Source of the DNA: Apostichopus japonicus | Lineage: Eukaryota; Echinodermata; Holothuroidea; Aspidochirotida; Stichopodidae | NCBI RefSeq assembly: GCF_037975245.1 | Contig: NC_092571.1 | Span: 22,761,564-22,825,563 of the forward strand | DNA length: 64,000 nt | Direction of reading: 5' to 3' | In this document: in pieces, positions 52,347-64,000 of the stretch | Numbering within the stretch: the first letter of the stretch is position 1 | Layout: every line of letters starts with the position of its first letter | The notes under the pieces: generated by a model | Seen by the model: only the letters and a program-made list of their open reading frames with translations | The model's database searches: none | Told to the model about the DNA's origin: nothing | Position numbers and translations under genes: made by a program

Positions 52347-55300
52347 ATGTCCACGAACAATAATAACAAGAAATTTGAAAAGATGCCTGCCCCCCTGGAA
52401 TGCAGGCACCCTAAATCTATGGTGCTGGCTCTGAAAACAATCATTGTTAGAGAGCGGGAGAGGAAACGCCAAGGTAAGTTATAAAACATATTGCATCTGG
52501 TTATTATTTTATTTTTTGGTGGGAGGGCAGGGGAGTGGTTTGGGGACTCGCTGGGCAGGGGCTAAGGTCTGTATTCAATGCATCTAGAAAACTCTACTTG
52601 AATTTTTTTTTTATTAGCACTCAATCCTCAGGGGTTTACTTATTGTCAAGCTCTTGTCAACAGGACTGAAAAGTTGAATTCACAAATTCCGTAAAGATGG
52701 TCAACTTTCTGCATTATTTGTCAGGTGATATTGTTAGATAGAACAATGGTGTCTTATTGTTTGGTATCACCCTTGTTTTATGTACAATTCCTTTGGCTGT
52801 CACCAAAACAACACACTTTGCAAATTAGCACAATTAACAGAAAAGTGATTAATATTCAGTTTCTTGGTAATTTATGTGCCTTCAAAGTTACACAAATGAA
52901 CCTCATGTATTAATTTACAGTTAAATTTAATCACCAGTGCTGGAGTACAGAACAATTTTGTGCAGCATTTGTGTTCTGTTTCATTACATGTGAGGACTTT
53001 CTTCACTAGTACTGTAACAATTCTTGCCTGCTGTTTTATTGTAGCCTGATGCTATAATACTAACATGTGAGAACTTTCTATACTAGTACTGCAACAGTTT
53101 CTAGCCTGCTGTTTTAATATAGCCTGATGCTAGATATTGTAGCCTGATGATATAACATGTGAGAACTTTCTATACTAGTACTGTAACAATTTTAGCCTGC
53201 TGTTTTAATGTAGCCTGATGCTGCAGTATAACATGTGAGAACTTTCTATACTACTGTAGTACTGTAACAATTCTTTTCTGTTGTTTCAATAAAGCCTGAT
53301 GCTAGTACCTGTGAGAACTTTCTATACTAGTACTGTAACAATTCTAGCCTGCTGTTTTAATATAACCATGCTAGTACCCTACTTCTTTGCATTTTACAGA
53401 GGAAGAAATGGCGGACAAAATTGTAGAGAGAAGAAAACAGCAACTAGAGAAACTACGTAAAAAGAGAGAGGCTGAAACATTGACCCTTGAACAGACCAAA
53501 GATCAGGTAATGAGAATATTGTCTTGTTATTCCTTGTGATCTTACTCTTTCCATTGTTAGTGTCTGACAAAGAAGATTCATTTGAAACTTGAAAAATCAT
53601 ACCCTTCATCCATTGCCCCTAATTGTCCCCATAAAATTGTCCCCCTAAAACATTTCCTCATGTAACCAGTAATCTAGAAAGCTAGCAGTTCCTTTAACCT
53701 TCTTTGCGTTATCCCTCCCTCCCAACCATCTCTCGCCAGTTAAGATGAAATGAAGAAAGATTGGTAAATCCATTATGTAGAAGCAACCTACAGTATGGAC
53801 GCAATTGCTATATAAATCTCAATAAGTATGCAGCTTTGTTTTATTATAATCTTACGACAATCCTTATAGCAGAGTTCCAAATACTGAAAAAGTGCTATTC
53901 ACAACTAACATGATCATGTCTGTTCTATGTGTAATTTGCTTCAGATTATTCATTTAGAAGACAAGCTGGTGTCCCTGAGAGGCGAGAAACATGATCTATT
54001 CTTACAGTTGAAGAAAGTGTTAAATGAATCTGAGAATAGGAGGAAGCAGATCAAGGAACAGTAAGTACATTTATCCATCCCCTCCCCCACCCCCATTCCC
54101 CTCCAAAGCCTCCCCTTCCACTTAAACCAAGAAGGGAACAGAGGAACTGGAGGGGTTAAGTGTCCTTTAATCCACTAAAGACTAAAGGAACATATATTGC
54201 AAGTGAACATGTAACTAAAGCCGTCAGTACGATTTACATGGCTTTGTAATCATAGCTGGCCTACTAATATAACGTATTTCATGATGTAACTGCTTCAGTT
54301 CGTTGCTCCAGAGCAAACAGATTCACGTTCAAAGATGCCCATTCACACATACTGTGCGACATTGACCTGTATATTGTGCCACTCCCTGGAAAAAAAAGAC
54401 AAAAAAACTGGGAAAAGAAGCAGATACTGTAGATTGTTTATACTGTGTCTCATTTTCAGCCGAGCAGTTTCATATCTGATTTTTATACAGTCAAGGATAT
54501 TCAGTAGTAAGAGGCTTTCACTTTTATTTGCACCCACATTTCAAGAATGTGGGGCCATTTTATAGTCAACATGATGGTATGGAAGGTATGAGAGTGGTTT
54601 TATGTTACTGTCACCTACAGTAGATTGCACATTTGTGGATGTGTCAGTTGGAATGTTGAAATGGCTTATATCGTTTCTTTCTCCTTCTCAGCGAAATGAG
54701 AGCATCTATGACGGATTACACCATGACTCATCCAACTCACCATCAGTACCCACCTATACCCCTACATGGATCTCACATGCTACCAGTTCAAGGTAAGGTA
54801 GACATGGATATTAACACATGAATATTAATTGTGTAATAGAAGCATGTAGGATATGGTGGGAGGGGGGCATGGGGAGACTCAGGACTATTACATCTAGAGG
54901 TCTTTGAATTTAATTTTGAATTTAATTAATATTAACAATGAATAAATGATTGCATTATGACATGGCATGGTGGGAGGACGGGTGTGGAGTGAGGAGAGGG
55001 GGTGGGTAATGAATGTCACACACACTAAAGAGATAATCATAAGTTGGGAACTATTTAGAGGTTGTTTCAACATTTAGCTTTGTGTCAGAAATATTTATGG
55101 CATGGTGGGAGAATGGGTGTGCAGGGAGGGGGGGGCGGTGGGTTAATGAATGTCACACACACATGAAAGAGATAATCATTAGTTCGGAACTATGAAGAGG
55201 TTGTTACAACATTTAGCTTAGTGTCATAAGTATTCATGGTAAGTCATGATCTCTCCAATTGTTAAGATATGTAACATCCATTTTAACACTGCTAGAACTT

Positions 55301-58300
55301 AGGGCATTTTATTATATTTATGTGTTCTGAACAAGACTAGCAATAAAATTACAGAAAAATCTACTCCAAAAATAGTATAAAAATTGATGGGTGTTTCTCA
55401 ATGCAGTGATGTTACTGATATAGTGCTACTTGTTATTCACTTAATGAAAGAGACAAAATTTCTGAATAATTAGTATATTTTTTGGTGTGTTTTGTAGGAG
55501 CACCTTTACACGGTAGACCGAGCATGCTGGGTGATAAGATGTATCGGGCGCCGACGCCTCCTGGACCTCCAGTACAGGTAAGTCATCTGAGCACAGATGG
55601 CAACACTCATCTTTCATTGAGCACAAAAGGGTAACAAACTTCCCGCCAACATTCGCCATGCACCTTCCTTGGGAATTTTCAAATCCAAACTCAAAACCCA
55701 CCTTTTCCGGCTGCATTTCTATGACACATAAATATATCTTTCATTTTATGGCTGTTTTAGTGTCACCATTTTACATAACTGAATTCCATTTCAATATTTG
55801 TGCAATATATATTTGCTATGTGTTTTATGCTATTATTGATTCTGTATATTGTAAAATAGTTACATAGTTATTTTAGTAGTTTTTCACATATTTGATGTAG
55901 TTTTACACTGTATTTTTAACATTTCCTCTACTTTACATTGTTTAATTTTACCTTTGTTAGGTGTATTGGTTTTGTATTTATGTTTTACGACTTTATTATT
56001 ATTATTTTATTATTATCTGGTCAAAAAGAAGTTACCTTCAAACCTTAACAATTGAAAACAATAATATTTGCAAACATTGCATTTCAAGACGATTCATTGT
56101 GAAATAAAAAAAAAAAAACTAAAAATCAAGCAGTAGGGTGGATGTGATTCCATTGCAATTCTGTTTGGAACAAAAGTTGATGCTTCTGTTAAAATTGCAG
56201 AGGAATGATCACTGAATGCCAAATGAGCACTGTTATAATGATGAAAAGTTATAAGTAAGAGTACTGCAGTATTTTGTAGTTCATTGGACATTAGCCTACA
56301 GAACAAGCATATCATGCATACTCTGTTCACTAATACATTTACTGCTGATGTGGTATCCATAAACCCAACCAAATACTACTTTCTCTACTACTTTATTGAA
56401 AACTCTTGATTCTGCCTGTCCTACAACATTTCAAATTGACCCAAATGTAGGCTGCTACAAAATTACGTACTAAATACATTCATAGTCTGTCTGCCTCAAG
56501 TCAACATTTACGACCAAGTAACCTACTCTAAAACTTTGGAGACAAAACTTGATTAAATCATTGTTAAAACATTAATTCAGTTTCTGCTAAAAAAATTGGA
56601 TGTTAAACAGAACCAAATGCTAGAGTTAACAGACGACTTAATGATTCTGTTTGGTAGCATCCACTGTCATTATGTATCATAGAAAAAAAAATCAACTATC
56701 ACATAAACTTGAAACCATCTGTTCAGCAGGCTAGCTGGAGATAAGGTGAAAATGTTTTCATTTTGTGTTTTGTCTTGTTTTCTTTTCCGCAGGCCATCAA
56801 GAGAGCCAGGAGTCCTTCTCCTCCAATCGTAGAGCTCTATCCGCAGCACTCTCCTCACTTCTCACCAGCTGCGTTTGCGGCCGGTTCTTACAGACCGAGA
56901 GGTACTTTGCTCTCCTATTATCACAGGACTGGACATATTAATTATATACAGTTACTGCCTCACAGATAACCATTACCTTTGCAAACATCAGAGATGCTTT
57001 AATATTCTGATCAAATCCAGTTCTACATATTATTCTCATGAGTTTTATGTATTTAAGTTGTAAAGTCATAAAGTTGATTGCTCATTTGGTATTATGGTAC
57101 CCCTATAGTGAAGTTACCATGCCTTGATAAAATGGCCGCATCGAGACGACACGTTCTTCACTTGTCATCTCTTTCATAGAATATGGAGGCTTTCAACTTG
57201 ACAGTATTTTGCCGCCCTTCCTCACCACCCCTCCACCCCCCCCCCCCCGGCTGTATTATAACTTATTGTTATACTATTCCTCATTGCCTGTCATAATGCA
57301 TGTTCAAATAGTTTCAGGTGTTTATATTTCTCTTCATTATTAATATCTTTTTTTTCCCAGCTGGACACCCCCCATACACCAGCAGCCAAGCTTCGTCTTC
57401 TGCCTTTATCAGTCAAGCACAGGCAGGGTACCCTCACAGACAGCAGGCCAGTCTACATAGCAGCTTCACCACTAGTGCATCGACCAACCCATCCAAGTAC
57501 CAGGCTAGAGACTCCCCTTTTTCGGCCTACCCACTGCACTATTCCCACGAGGGTCAAGGAGATCATTTTCCGCCCGGATTTCAAGGTATCGTCATATCTC
57601 GTAGAAGGGAAGGGTGTAAGGATTGCCAATTCAATAGCACACTAGCGGCTGTCGAGCAGTGTAGAAATAATGCAGTGAAAATTTGATCGAAAGCAATATT
57701 CACAAGTACTTTAATAAAAGTCACACATATAATCTCTGGAATAAATCTCTCTCTTTTTTTTTTGCAATAAGGATTCAATCAAATACAAAACAGTGACTTT
57801 GTAAACTGGTCGACTCTCAGAATCAAATTCCTGTGTGCATCAGATTCACTCATGTTATTTTGGCACTGTTCTACTTCAAAATTGATTAGATATCCTTTTA
57901 AAAAATTTACAAAACTTAGGCTGGGCTAGATGAAATGGTGGGTACATTTACAAAAGGTGTCTAAGAGAGAAAAATTGTTGGAAAAGATGGGGAAGAAAGG
58001 GAAAGAATTGGAAGAAGATGTAAAAAGAATACTTATCTTGTTCAGTTAAATTTGTACGAGATAGATGACCAGCAGTGTTAAATCTAACGTAATGTTGTCG
58101 ATCTCTGTAGGTTTTCCTTCCCAGTATATACATGCTCAGTTTAGAAGCCTGTGAATATATATAGAGATAGATGGCCAGTAGTGTTAATCCTAATGTAATA
58201 TTGTCAGTTTCTGTAGGTTTTCCTTCCCAGTATGTACAGGCTCAGTTTAGAAGCCTGTGTAGTTGAATATATAAGAGATAGATGGCCAGTAGTGTTAATT

Positions 58301-61300
58301 CTAACATAATATTGTCGATCTCTGTAGGTTTTCCTCCCGGTGCCCAGCATGTACAGGCCAGCCTAGAACAGCCGAGTAAATCCTCAACTTTTGCTGAAGA
58401 GCAGAGTCATTACCAGTCCAAGCTCCAAAGTCAGGTGAGGTCACCATTTCTGAATTTAATTCAATCCTTTTCAATTTATTTCAGTTATCAAAACAGTGGT
58501 GTATAATACAAGTATGTGTTATAATAATATGAAGAAAAAAATATGTGTGAGAATACAACTACTTATTTTACACACTGAAATGAAAGGGAAGCCATTTTAT
58601 AAAGTGTGAGGGAAAACTTGAGAAACCCCTGGTAGATGATGGGGTGGGGGAGGGGTGGGGGGTGAAGAAAGTAACTAAGTAAGATAAGGAAATCAAACAA
58701 GAAACAAGAATAATGGACAACTTAGCAAACAACAGCAGATCTAACAGTAGTTTCAGTAAGATAATGTGTCAGATTTTTCTTGATGGAATTTATGTAAAGT
58801 AGGAGAATTTTTTATAAAATATTGTATTTGGTAAAGACTTCCTCCGATCAGCACCAGTAAAAGCAAAAAGGGAATCATAAAAAAGACTTATTGCAGCCTC
58901 AATTGTCTTGGCTTTGATTGAAATTGATATGTTGATCTTCTGGTGTTTTAAAACATAGAGGAATTCTCTCTTTAAAAACAAACCATCATTTTCTTGCTCT
59001 TTATAAATAACACAGCACCTGCGTCCAATTGGTTCTGTACAGGCCTTACAGCAACACCAGGCCCTTCTACCGCCACAGGTATCTCACATACAACAGGCTC
59101 AAGGAAAGGTAATCTCATCATCTTCTACTTCAAGACCAAATCTTTGTAAGGTCAGAAAAGAAACATAGGCTCAGGGTTGAAAAACTGTGGAGAACCATCC
59201 AAACCAGGCTGGTGGGCAAGTTTTTGGTGTTAGCAGAAATTCATTGTACCAAACAAGAAAAGGAAAATAGAAAGTAGATTGACAATAAAATGAAAACACA
59301 AAAGACGAGAGGTGTTAAAAAAAGTAATGGAAAACTGTAACGTTGAATTGTTCTTTTCATTGTAAACTTGACTTTTGCGACAGTTTTTGTTCATCTGCTT
59401 CGACAGTGGGAAACCACCAGCGCTAGAAAAAAAAAAATGGTGATCCTCGAAGAATTTTGAGAATAGCTCACCTCTTTACCTACAGAAATGCATGGAAGTT
59501 GACCGACGTTACGTAAAACTATAAATGTGTTGTGGATCATGTGGGTTTGAGGTCAAAGGTTATTTCGGGGTCAGTTTGGTTCATGATAAGAAAAGAACTT
59601 GTATTACTACGCGGTTGATTTTCATTCCTTTGATTTTTCAGGGTTTACCAGCTTCCTACCAATCTAGGAGGAAACCGGACTCACCAGTTTATGGGCAGAA
59701 AAAGCCAGGTCAATCACCCCATGGGGTAAGTTCATGGGAGCTTTTTAAAAAAATTCGCCCCTGCATTTTATTATTGCAATTAATTAACATAATTGTTAAA
59801 ATTAATACAATTGTAAATGCATACGCCAGTTTGTGGCTACACCCTATGGGAAGTCCCCAGGGTTCCACCTAGATGTGGTACAGGGTAGTGCCCCAGGAGG
59901 GATTACTTGAATTGTACACACTTTGGTGTGTGGATGTGGCAAGTTACCAATGACCAGGGATTAAGTTGTAAAGTCGTATAAGTGGAACCTCGGCCTAAAA
60001 CAAGAATGAAAACCTTCCAACTTTCACTTTTAACTGCTTTCAACCGGATTTTTCGACACCACTGAGGAAGAACAAACATTCTCATACCGGATTGAGATAA
60101 TGCAATCCTTGTCAATGGTAATTCTAATTGAAGCAAACCTCAAGTACTCACTTACCAAGGAAGATACTACTCGTACTAGTACTAATGCTGTTGTATTCAT
60201 TTTGCAAGTCTAAATTAATGTTAGGGTTGTGCGGGATCCCGGTAGTCAAGTGAATCCCGGTATCCCGATCCCGGTATTGACTAATCCCGATCACAAAGCA
60301 ATGTGTAAATACTACCGGTAGTGGGAAAACAACCGGTTATTACATTCGTTTCGGTATCATTCCCGGGAACCCCGGACATAATAAAAATATCTACGTGTTA
60401 CTATTTGAAATAAAGAAAACAAAACATGATTTTTTCTGGTTTCTGTGTTCTTAGTTTGAATAATATCAGACCAATTTACGTACTGGCCTAGACCTATATA
60501 TTAACGAATCAACTTTTCACGTAGTAAATTGCACCTAGGCTACACCAAATATCAAACGTTACTTGCACTCAGCATGTTACGGGACCTCAAAGTTATTCTG
60601 AAATTATCGTTATTTATTCTTCCTTCAAACGATGATTGTCAAGGTTCCCATGTACAAAATCTTACCCTTATGCATTTCACCTCATTTTGTTATAATAATT
60701 ATAACGATTTAATAAATTTTGAGCCAAAACCGCAGGGAGTATATCCAGTTTAAATCCATCTTCGCACGGGACTGTATATTATTATAGCCTAGGGTACGGT
60801 ACAGGTACACACAGCAGTTCTTGAGATTTGATGATGTAATGAAATGGATTCGTTTATTATGCGGGGGGTTCCACGATGTCATTTATATTTATTTTTCGCT
60901 ACTTTTTTAATTTTTAAGATCTTTTGTACGAAAGATTGATATTGTACGTATTGAAAGTATATTTTCTGGAGTAAACAAAAGCCGATTAACGATATAAATA
61001 AATCTGTACTATTCTTATGTATGTAGTTTATAATCCCGTATTTACGTAGCCCTATATGTAACATTCTTATTGTCTGAAGTTCGAAACACGTGGTGACTTG
61101 TTGATAGTTAAAAACTTTTCATTGTGAACTTTTGAACTTGAAGGGGTTGCCCTATTCCAATATCATGGATTAGTGGGGAACTCCCAATTTATGTTTGTGT
61201 ACGGATTACAAGTTTAATCCACGTGCGAACGTGTTAATCTAATATCGTACGTCGAGTATGAATAAAGGATGGTGTGGGTTGCATTTTTCCAAGGTTTGTG

Positions 61301-61687
61301 CTTTTCTTTTTGGAAGTGTATGTTAAAAAACAAAGGCCCTAATATAGCGTGTTATTTTTTTAAATTTTTTTTATGAACGTGCGTGTGAGAGTATGTACAT
61401 AACCTATATGCTATGTATATTGAATGTATGACATTGACAGTCTCGTAACTAAGTGCTTTGAACCGTAGATGAAAGTTGAAGAAAATACTGGTTGTAGTTA
61501 CGATACCGGGATTCATGTTGCAACACTACCGGTTGTGTGAAATCCGACTACCGCACAACGCTAATTAATGTTGTATGAAACTTATGTTTTCTCACAGGCT
61601 GCTTACCAGGGTGGTCAGCCACCACGTCCCTCGGGCTACTCCACGGCCACTAGTCACGGGGGTCACGCTGGCGGTCGCTTCTACTGA
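52347..61687 (+). CDS. GPS2: G-protein pathway suppressor 2, complete, 11 coding exons
   Basis: Coding exons: 52347-52473, 53400-53506, 53945-54060, 54692-54792, 55498-55577, 56793-56901, 57361-57585, 58328-58434, 59016-59108, 59642-59725 and 61598-61687. All are GT-AG and the sum of 1,239 bases gives 412 codons plus TGA. The N-terminal 120 residues form the GPS2 coiled-coil region: RERERKRQEEEMADKIVERR, then TLTLEQTKDQIIHLEDKLVS and KHDLFLQLKKVLNESENRRK. These match the conserved vertebrate block LEETKEQILKLEEKL to LFLQLKKVL. The rest is Pro/Gln/His/Ser-rich and disordered, ending GGRFY, like the RFYHK end of vertebrate GPS2. GPS2 is a subunit of the NCoR/SMRT-HDAC3-TBL1 co-repressor; the coiled coil binds SMRT and TBL1. 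The start ATG is the first in the exon; a second Met 12 residues on (MPAPLE) aligns with the vertebrate start and is an alternative. Confidence 0.93.
52985..53378. repeat. About 75-95 bp tandem array in a GPS2 intron
   Basis: Five imperfect units with GTGAGAACTTTCTATACTAG, TACTGTAACAATTCT and TAGCCTGCTGTTTTAAT lie just before the 53400-53506 exon. The first unit is the most diverged. Confidence 0.9.
54962..55238. repeat. About 135-bp tandem duplication in a GPS2 intron
   Basis: Two units share ATGGCATGGTGGGAG, TGAATGTCACACACAC, GAGATAATCAT, GGAACTAT and CAACATTTAGCTT. They start at about 54962 and 55097. Confidence 0.9.
55625..56015 (+). mobile_element. LINE 3' end remnant in a GPS2 intron
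   Basis: The plus strand reads LPANIRHAPSLGIFKSKLKT then HLFRLHFYDT and a stop (55638-55731), the usual end of a LINE reverse transcriptase. An A+T-rich 3' region and a (TTA)n tail at about 55992-56015 follow. It has the same domain end as the remnant at 34327-34470 but a different sequence. Confidence 0.65.
58030..58434 (+). repeat. Triple tandem duplication over the GPS2 exon 58328-58434 acceptor
   Basis: Three units of about 106-111 bp each hold GAGATAGATGGCCAGTAGTG, a TCTGTAG acceptor (AG at 58109-58110, 58215-58216 and 58326-58327) and GGTTTTCC. The two upstream copies continue as decayed versions of the exon start. Confidence 0.9.
60222..61563. mobile_element. hAT-like non-autonomous element, 1,342 bp
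   Basis: The left end TAGGGTTGTGCGG and the reverse complement of the right end TAGCGTTGTGCGG differ at one of 13 bases. Perfect 8-bp TSD ATTAATGT at 60214-60221 and 61564-61571. CCGGTA/TACCGG-rich sub-ends follow. No transposase was recognised. It fills much of the last GPS2 intron, ending about 34 bases before the final exon. Confidence 0.85.
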
Positions 61688-62034
61688 GGTGCCTCGAACT
61701 TCACTAACCTATCGCTGAATGGAAAGATCCTTGCGCACAACACATACCATAATGAAAACATCTGAGGAATGAAGTCGGTGGTGTGCGTCGTTACTTTGTT
61801 ACCAATGGAGTCTGTATTGGAATGAGACTGAGTGATGTATATATCACAGCTCTCCAACATATGATAGCCCAGGTGGAAGGTGGAATGCATCAGTCAGTGT
61901 GAATAAGTGATTCTGTCAGTTTTGTAAAAAACTGAAGATGAAATGAAGGTATAAATCGCACATTTTGTCCTTAAATCGGTATGGTCACCGTACGTAGATC
62001 CACTCTACTGTTTGCAAGAATCCTATTGCTTGTA

Positions 62035-62160
62035 ATGTAGGTCGTTTCATTACTGTCTGCATTTTGTAGCGACATGAACAAAACGTCACTTGCAAGCAAC
62101 AGAAAGTTAACTTTTTTAGATGGTCGCACACGGTTTGGGGCGAGTCTTCAATGCCTTTAA
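62035..62160 (-). mobile_element. TTAA-flanked MITE, copy D (truncated)
   Basis: The minus strand from TTAA at 62157-62160 reads AGGCATTGAAGACTCGCCCC and stays collinear with the family for about 125 bp, then stops. The other end is missing. It lies inside the likely GPS2 3' UTR. Confidence 0.8.
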
Positions 62161-62505
62161 TATTTCAAAGGTATGTAGCAGAACCCTGGCAAATGTGACT
62201 CTCATTTGTGAAATTATTATAGTATGAAACAATTTAATGTTCAAAGATTAACTAGGATATACTTTTAAAGAAAGAATTTCATGAAACAATGTATACAATA
62301 CAGAACGCATTAGTGAAAAAATCCATTTCCGAGCTTCTTATGTAGTTCCATTGTTGAAGCATGAAATATTGCAAGATATTAAACCTAAGTTGGGAGAAGT
62401 GCATTGTGCAATAATGCAGGCGATTTGTTACATTGACTTCACCAACAACGTTTTTTGGTGGGGGGGGGGGTTTATTAACTTGAAAATGATTATAATAACA
62501 TTGAA

Positions 62506-62511
62506 AATAAA
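62506..62511 (+). terminator. Candidate GPS2 poly(A) signal
   Basis: AATAAA about 820 bases after the TGA stop. Another AATAAA lies near 62882, so an alternative end is possible. Confidence 0.45.
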
Positions 62512-64000
62512 TTAAACTGTGTGACAGGATGATATTTTGTAATATAAAATATATTGGAGGCATAATCAAGTGGCTTTATATAAAATTAGTACAGTGATTT
62601 TCCTTGATGTATCCCCCCAAAAAAAGGCAAACGACAGTTTGATGTGTTGTACTTGGATGGCATCACAAATAATGTATGCAATGTACTTAAAACTATTAGA
62701 TAGACTTAACTAGAAATTTCATACAAAATTTGGAAAGTGTGAAGAAATTTGAAGTACTGCAGATTTGTTTAGAGTCATTGCTGTTGTTACGTTCAAATGA
62801 TGCAACTTCTCATCTCAGAAGAAGTTGTGATGGAAATACACCCTGTTTTATTAAGATTCCAGGGTTGTTTGCAACACTGAGAATAAACGGCTTGAAAGTG
62901 TTGTCTGTACGCTTTTAATTAATTTGCAAATTGGTCCTGTTAAGTCAGGTAGATATCGGTGTTATAGTACAAAAATTGTTTAATCACAAAATGAATATTA
63001 GTCAAGATTGTCAAAAAGCACCGAAAAGCACAAACTCGTGTATTTTGCCATTTATCCGCTATAAATGTGATATTTGTGAGAATGTGTTTGGTATCTGTAA
63101 TAAGCCACTATTTAAAGTTTTTACTCTTATGAGAGATACTGTAATTCTGTTACAGTGTCTGGAAGTATAAAAGAGGAGAAACACAACCTTTTTTGTTTGG
63201 TTTTTGTGTGTATTTGTATAGGCATCAGGAGTAAGCTCAGGCCCAGTGGACAATTATACCATATTTTCCCGGTCCCCTCCATATTTTCATAGGCCCCCAG
63301 ATTGATCCTGGGGATGTAGGCCCTCCATACTCCTCCCCCCCCCTCACCCCAACTCATCAGACTTGTGTATGCGTGTCTTTTAGGTCATTTATCGGAATCC
63401 TGCTGACCTAACCATATAATATATTCATGCATGGTTATAAACAGAGCAGTCCATGCAGATTTTCTTCCATTCAAAATTCTCTCAAATTCAAAATGGACTG
63501 AAAATCGTTTATCCTATTGTGAACTGAGGTGACACGTATGGCGGTGAGTCATTTGGCATACACACACATACCTCAATGTTCGTAAATGTGCTGGCTTTAA
63601 TTAGCAACCTTGAGCAGTTTTCCAATCGTTCGATTCAGATTACTCTCCACCACAACCTATTTATTCTTCTTTTCATATTATATTATACATAGGCTATCGC
63701 TGTCTGGGACCCTTATACTAATTTAAGAGACGTCGAGATGAGTCCAATATATTATAATCTTCAGCGAGAACATTACCCTCTTTTCGTAATGTTTTTCTTG
63801 GCTGCTCTGTCAAATTAAGTATTTTGCCAGTAATATCAGCTGTTTCCACAAGGATGAGGCTCTTGATAAGATGTTCATGTAGTTGCTATGAGTCATAACA
63901 TGTGAGTCAAAGACTCAATGCAAGTAAGTAGCTATGTTTTTGCATTCGTGAAATTTGAGTACAGATGAGACTTTCAAGTGAAGTGTGTATACCCTGAACA
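62512..64000. other. Downstream flank of GPS2
   Basis: A+T-rich, with a CCCTCC/C-run region near 63265-63350 that may be a decayed transposon end. No exon, RNA gene or paired repeat was recognised. Confidence 0.4.

Overview
The window is animal nuclear DNA. It holds four intron-rich protein genes with GT-AG introns, long A+T-rich introns, and a dense load of small DNA transposons, Penelope-like elements and minisatellites. The proteins and the transposon mix suggest a marine invertebrate deuterostome, perhaps an echinoderm such as a sea cucumber. That placement is inference and I could not test it.

Layout. (1) 1177-15348, plus strand: the 3' part of a gene for an NRF-6-like (nose resistant to fluoxetine) multi-pass acyltransferase. 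Eleven exons are visible and the N-terminal exons lie upstream of the window. Its penultimate intron carries a large Penelope-like retroelement (PLE) with a reverse transcriptase/GIY-YIG ORF and a hammerhead-ribozyme-like motif. (2) 15349-19830: intergenic, with two hAT-like elements and a tandem array. (3) 21555-39346, minus strand: a complete enolase gene, 13 coding exons and 434 codons, every splice phase checked, with introns full of repeats. A possible non-coding first exon lies near 44.1 kb. (4) 46058-50520, minus strand: complete ribosomal protein L22, four coding exons, with a possible 5'-TOP start. (5) 52347-61687, plus strand: complete GPS2 (G-protein pathway suppressor 2, an NCoR/SMRT co-repressor subunit), 11 coding exons and 412 codons. 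Its 5' UTR exon lies head-to-head with RPL22, so the two probably share a divergent promoter at about 50.57-50.7 kb.

Mobile elements. By pairing terminal inverted repeats (TIRs) with target-site duplications (TSDs) I delimited nine hAT-like non-autonomous elements with 8-bp TSDs. I also found a TTAA-targeting MITE family (three full copies and one truncated copy) and a TA-flanked MITE. One locus (41444-43761) is a nest: a TTAA-MITE split by a hAT element, itself split by a second hAT element that carries a PLE fragment. Four of the hAT-like elements share one internal module although their termini differ.

Most worth following up: the PLE ORF is open and in frame with the upstream host exon and has no early Met of its own; the PLE 3' end folds as a minimal hammerhead; and tandem duplications in both GPS2 and enolase have copied a splice acceptor plus the first bases of its exon, making decoy acceptors that would lead to early stops. 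No autonomous DNA transposase, CRISPR array, rRNA or intact tRNA was recognised. All calls come from reading the sequence, with no database search.
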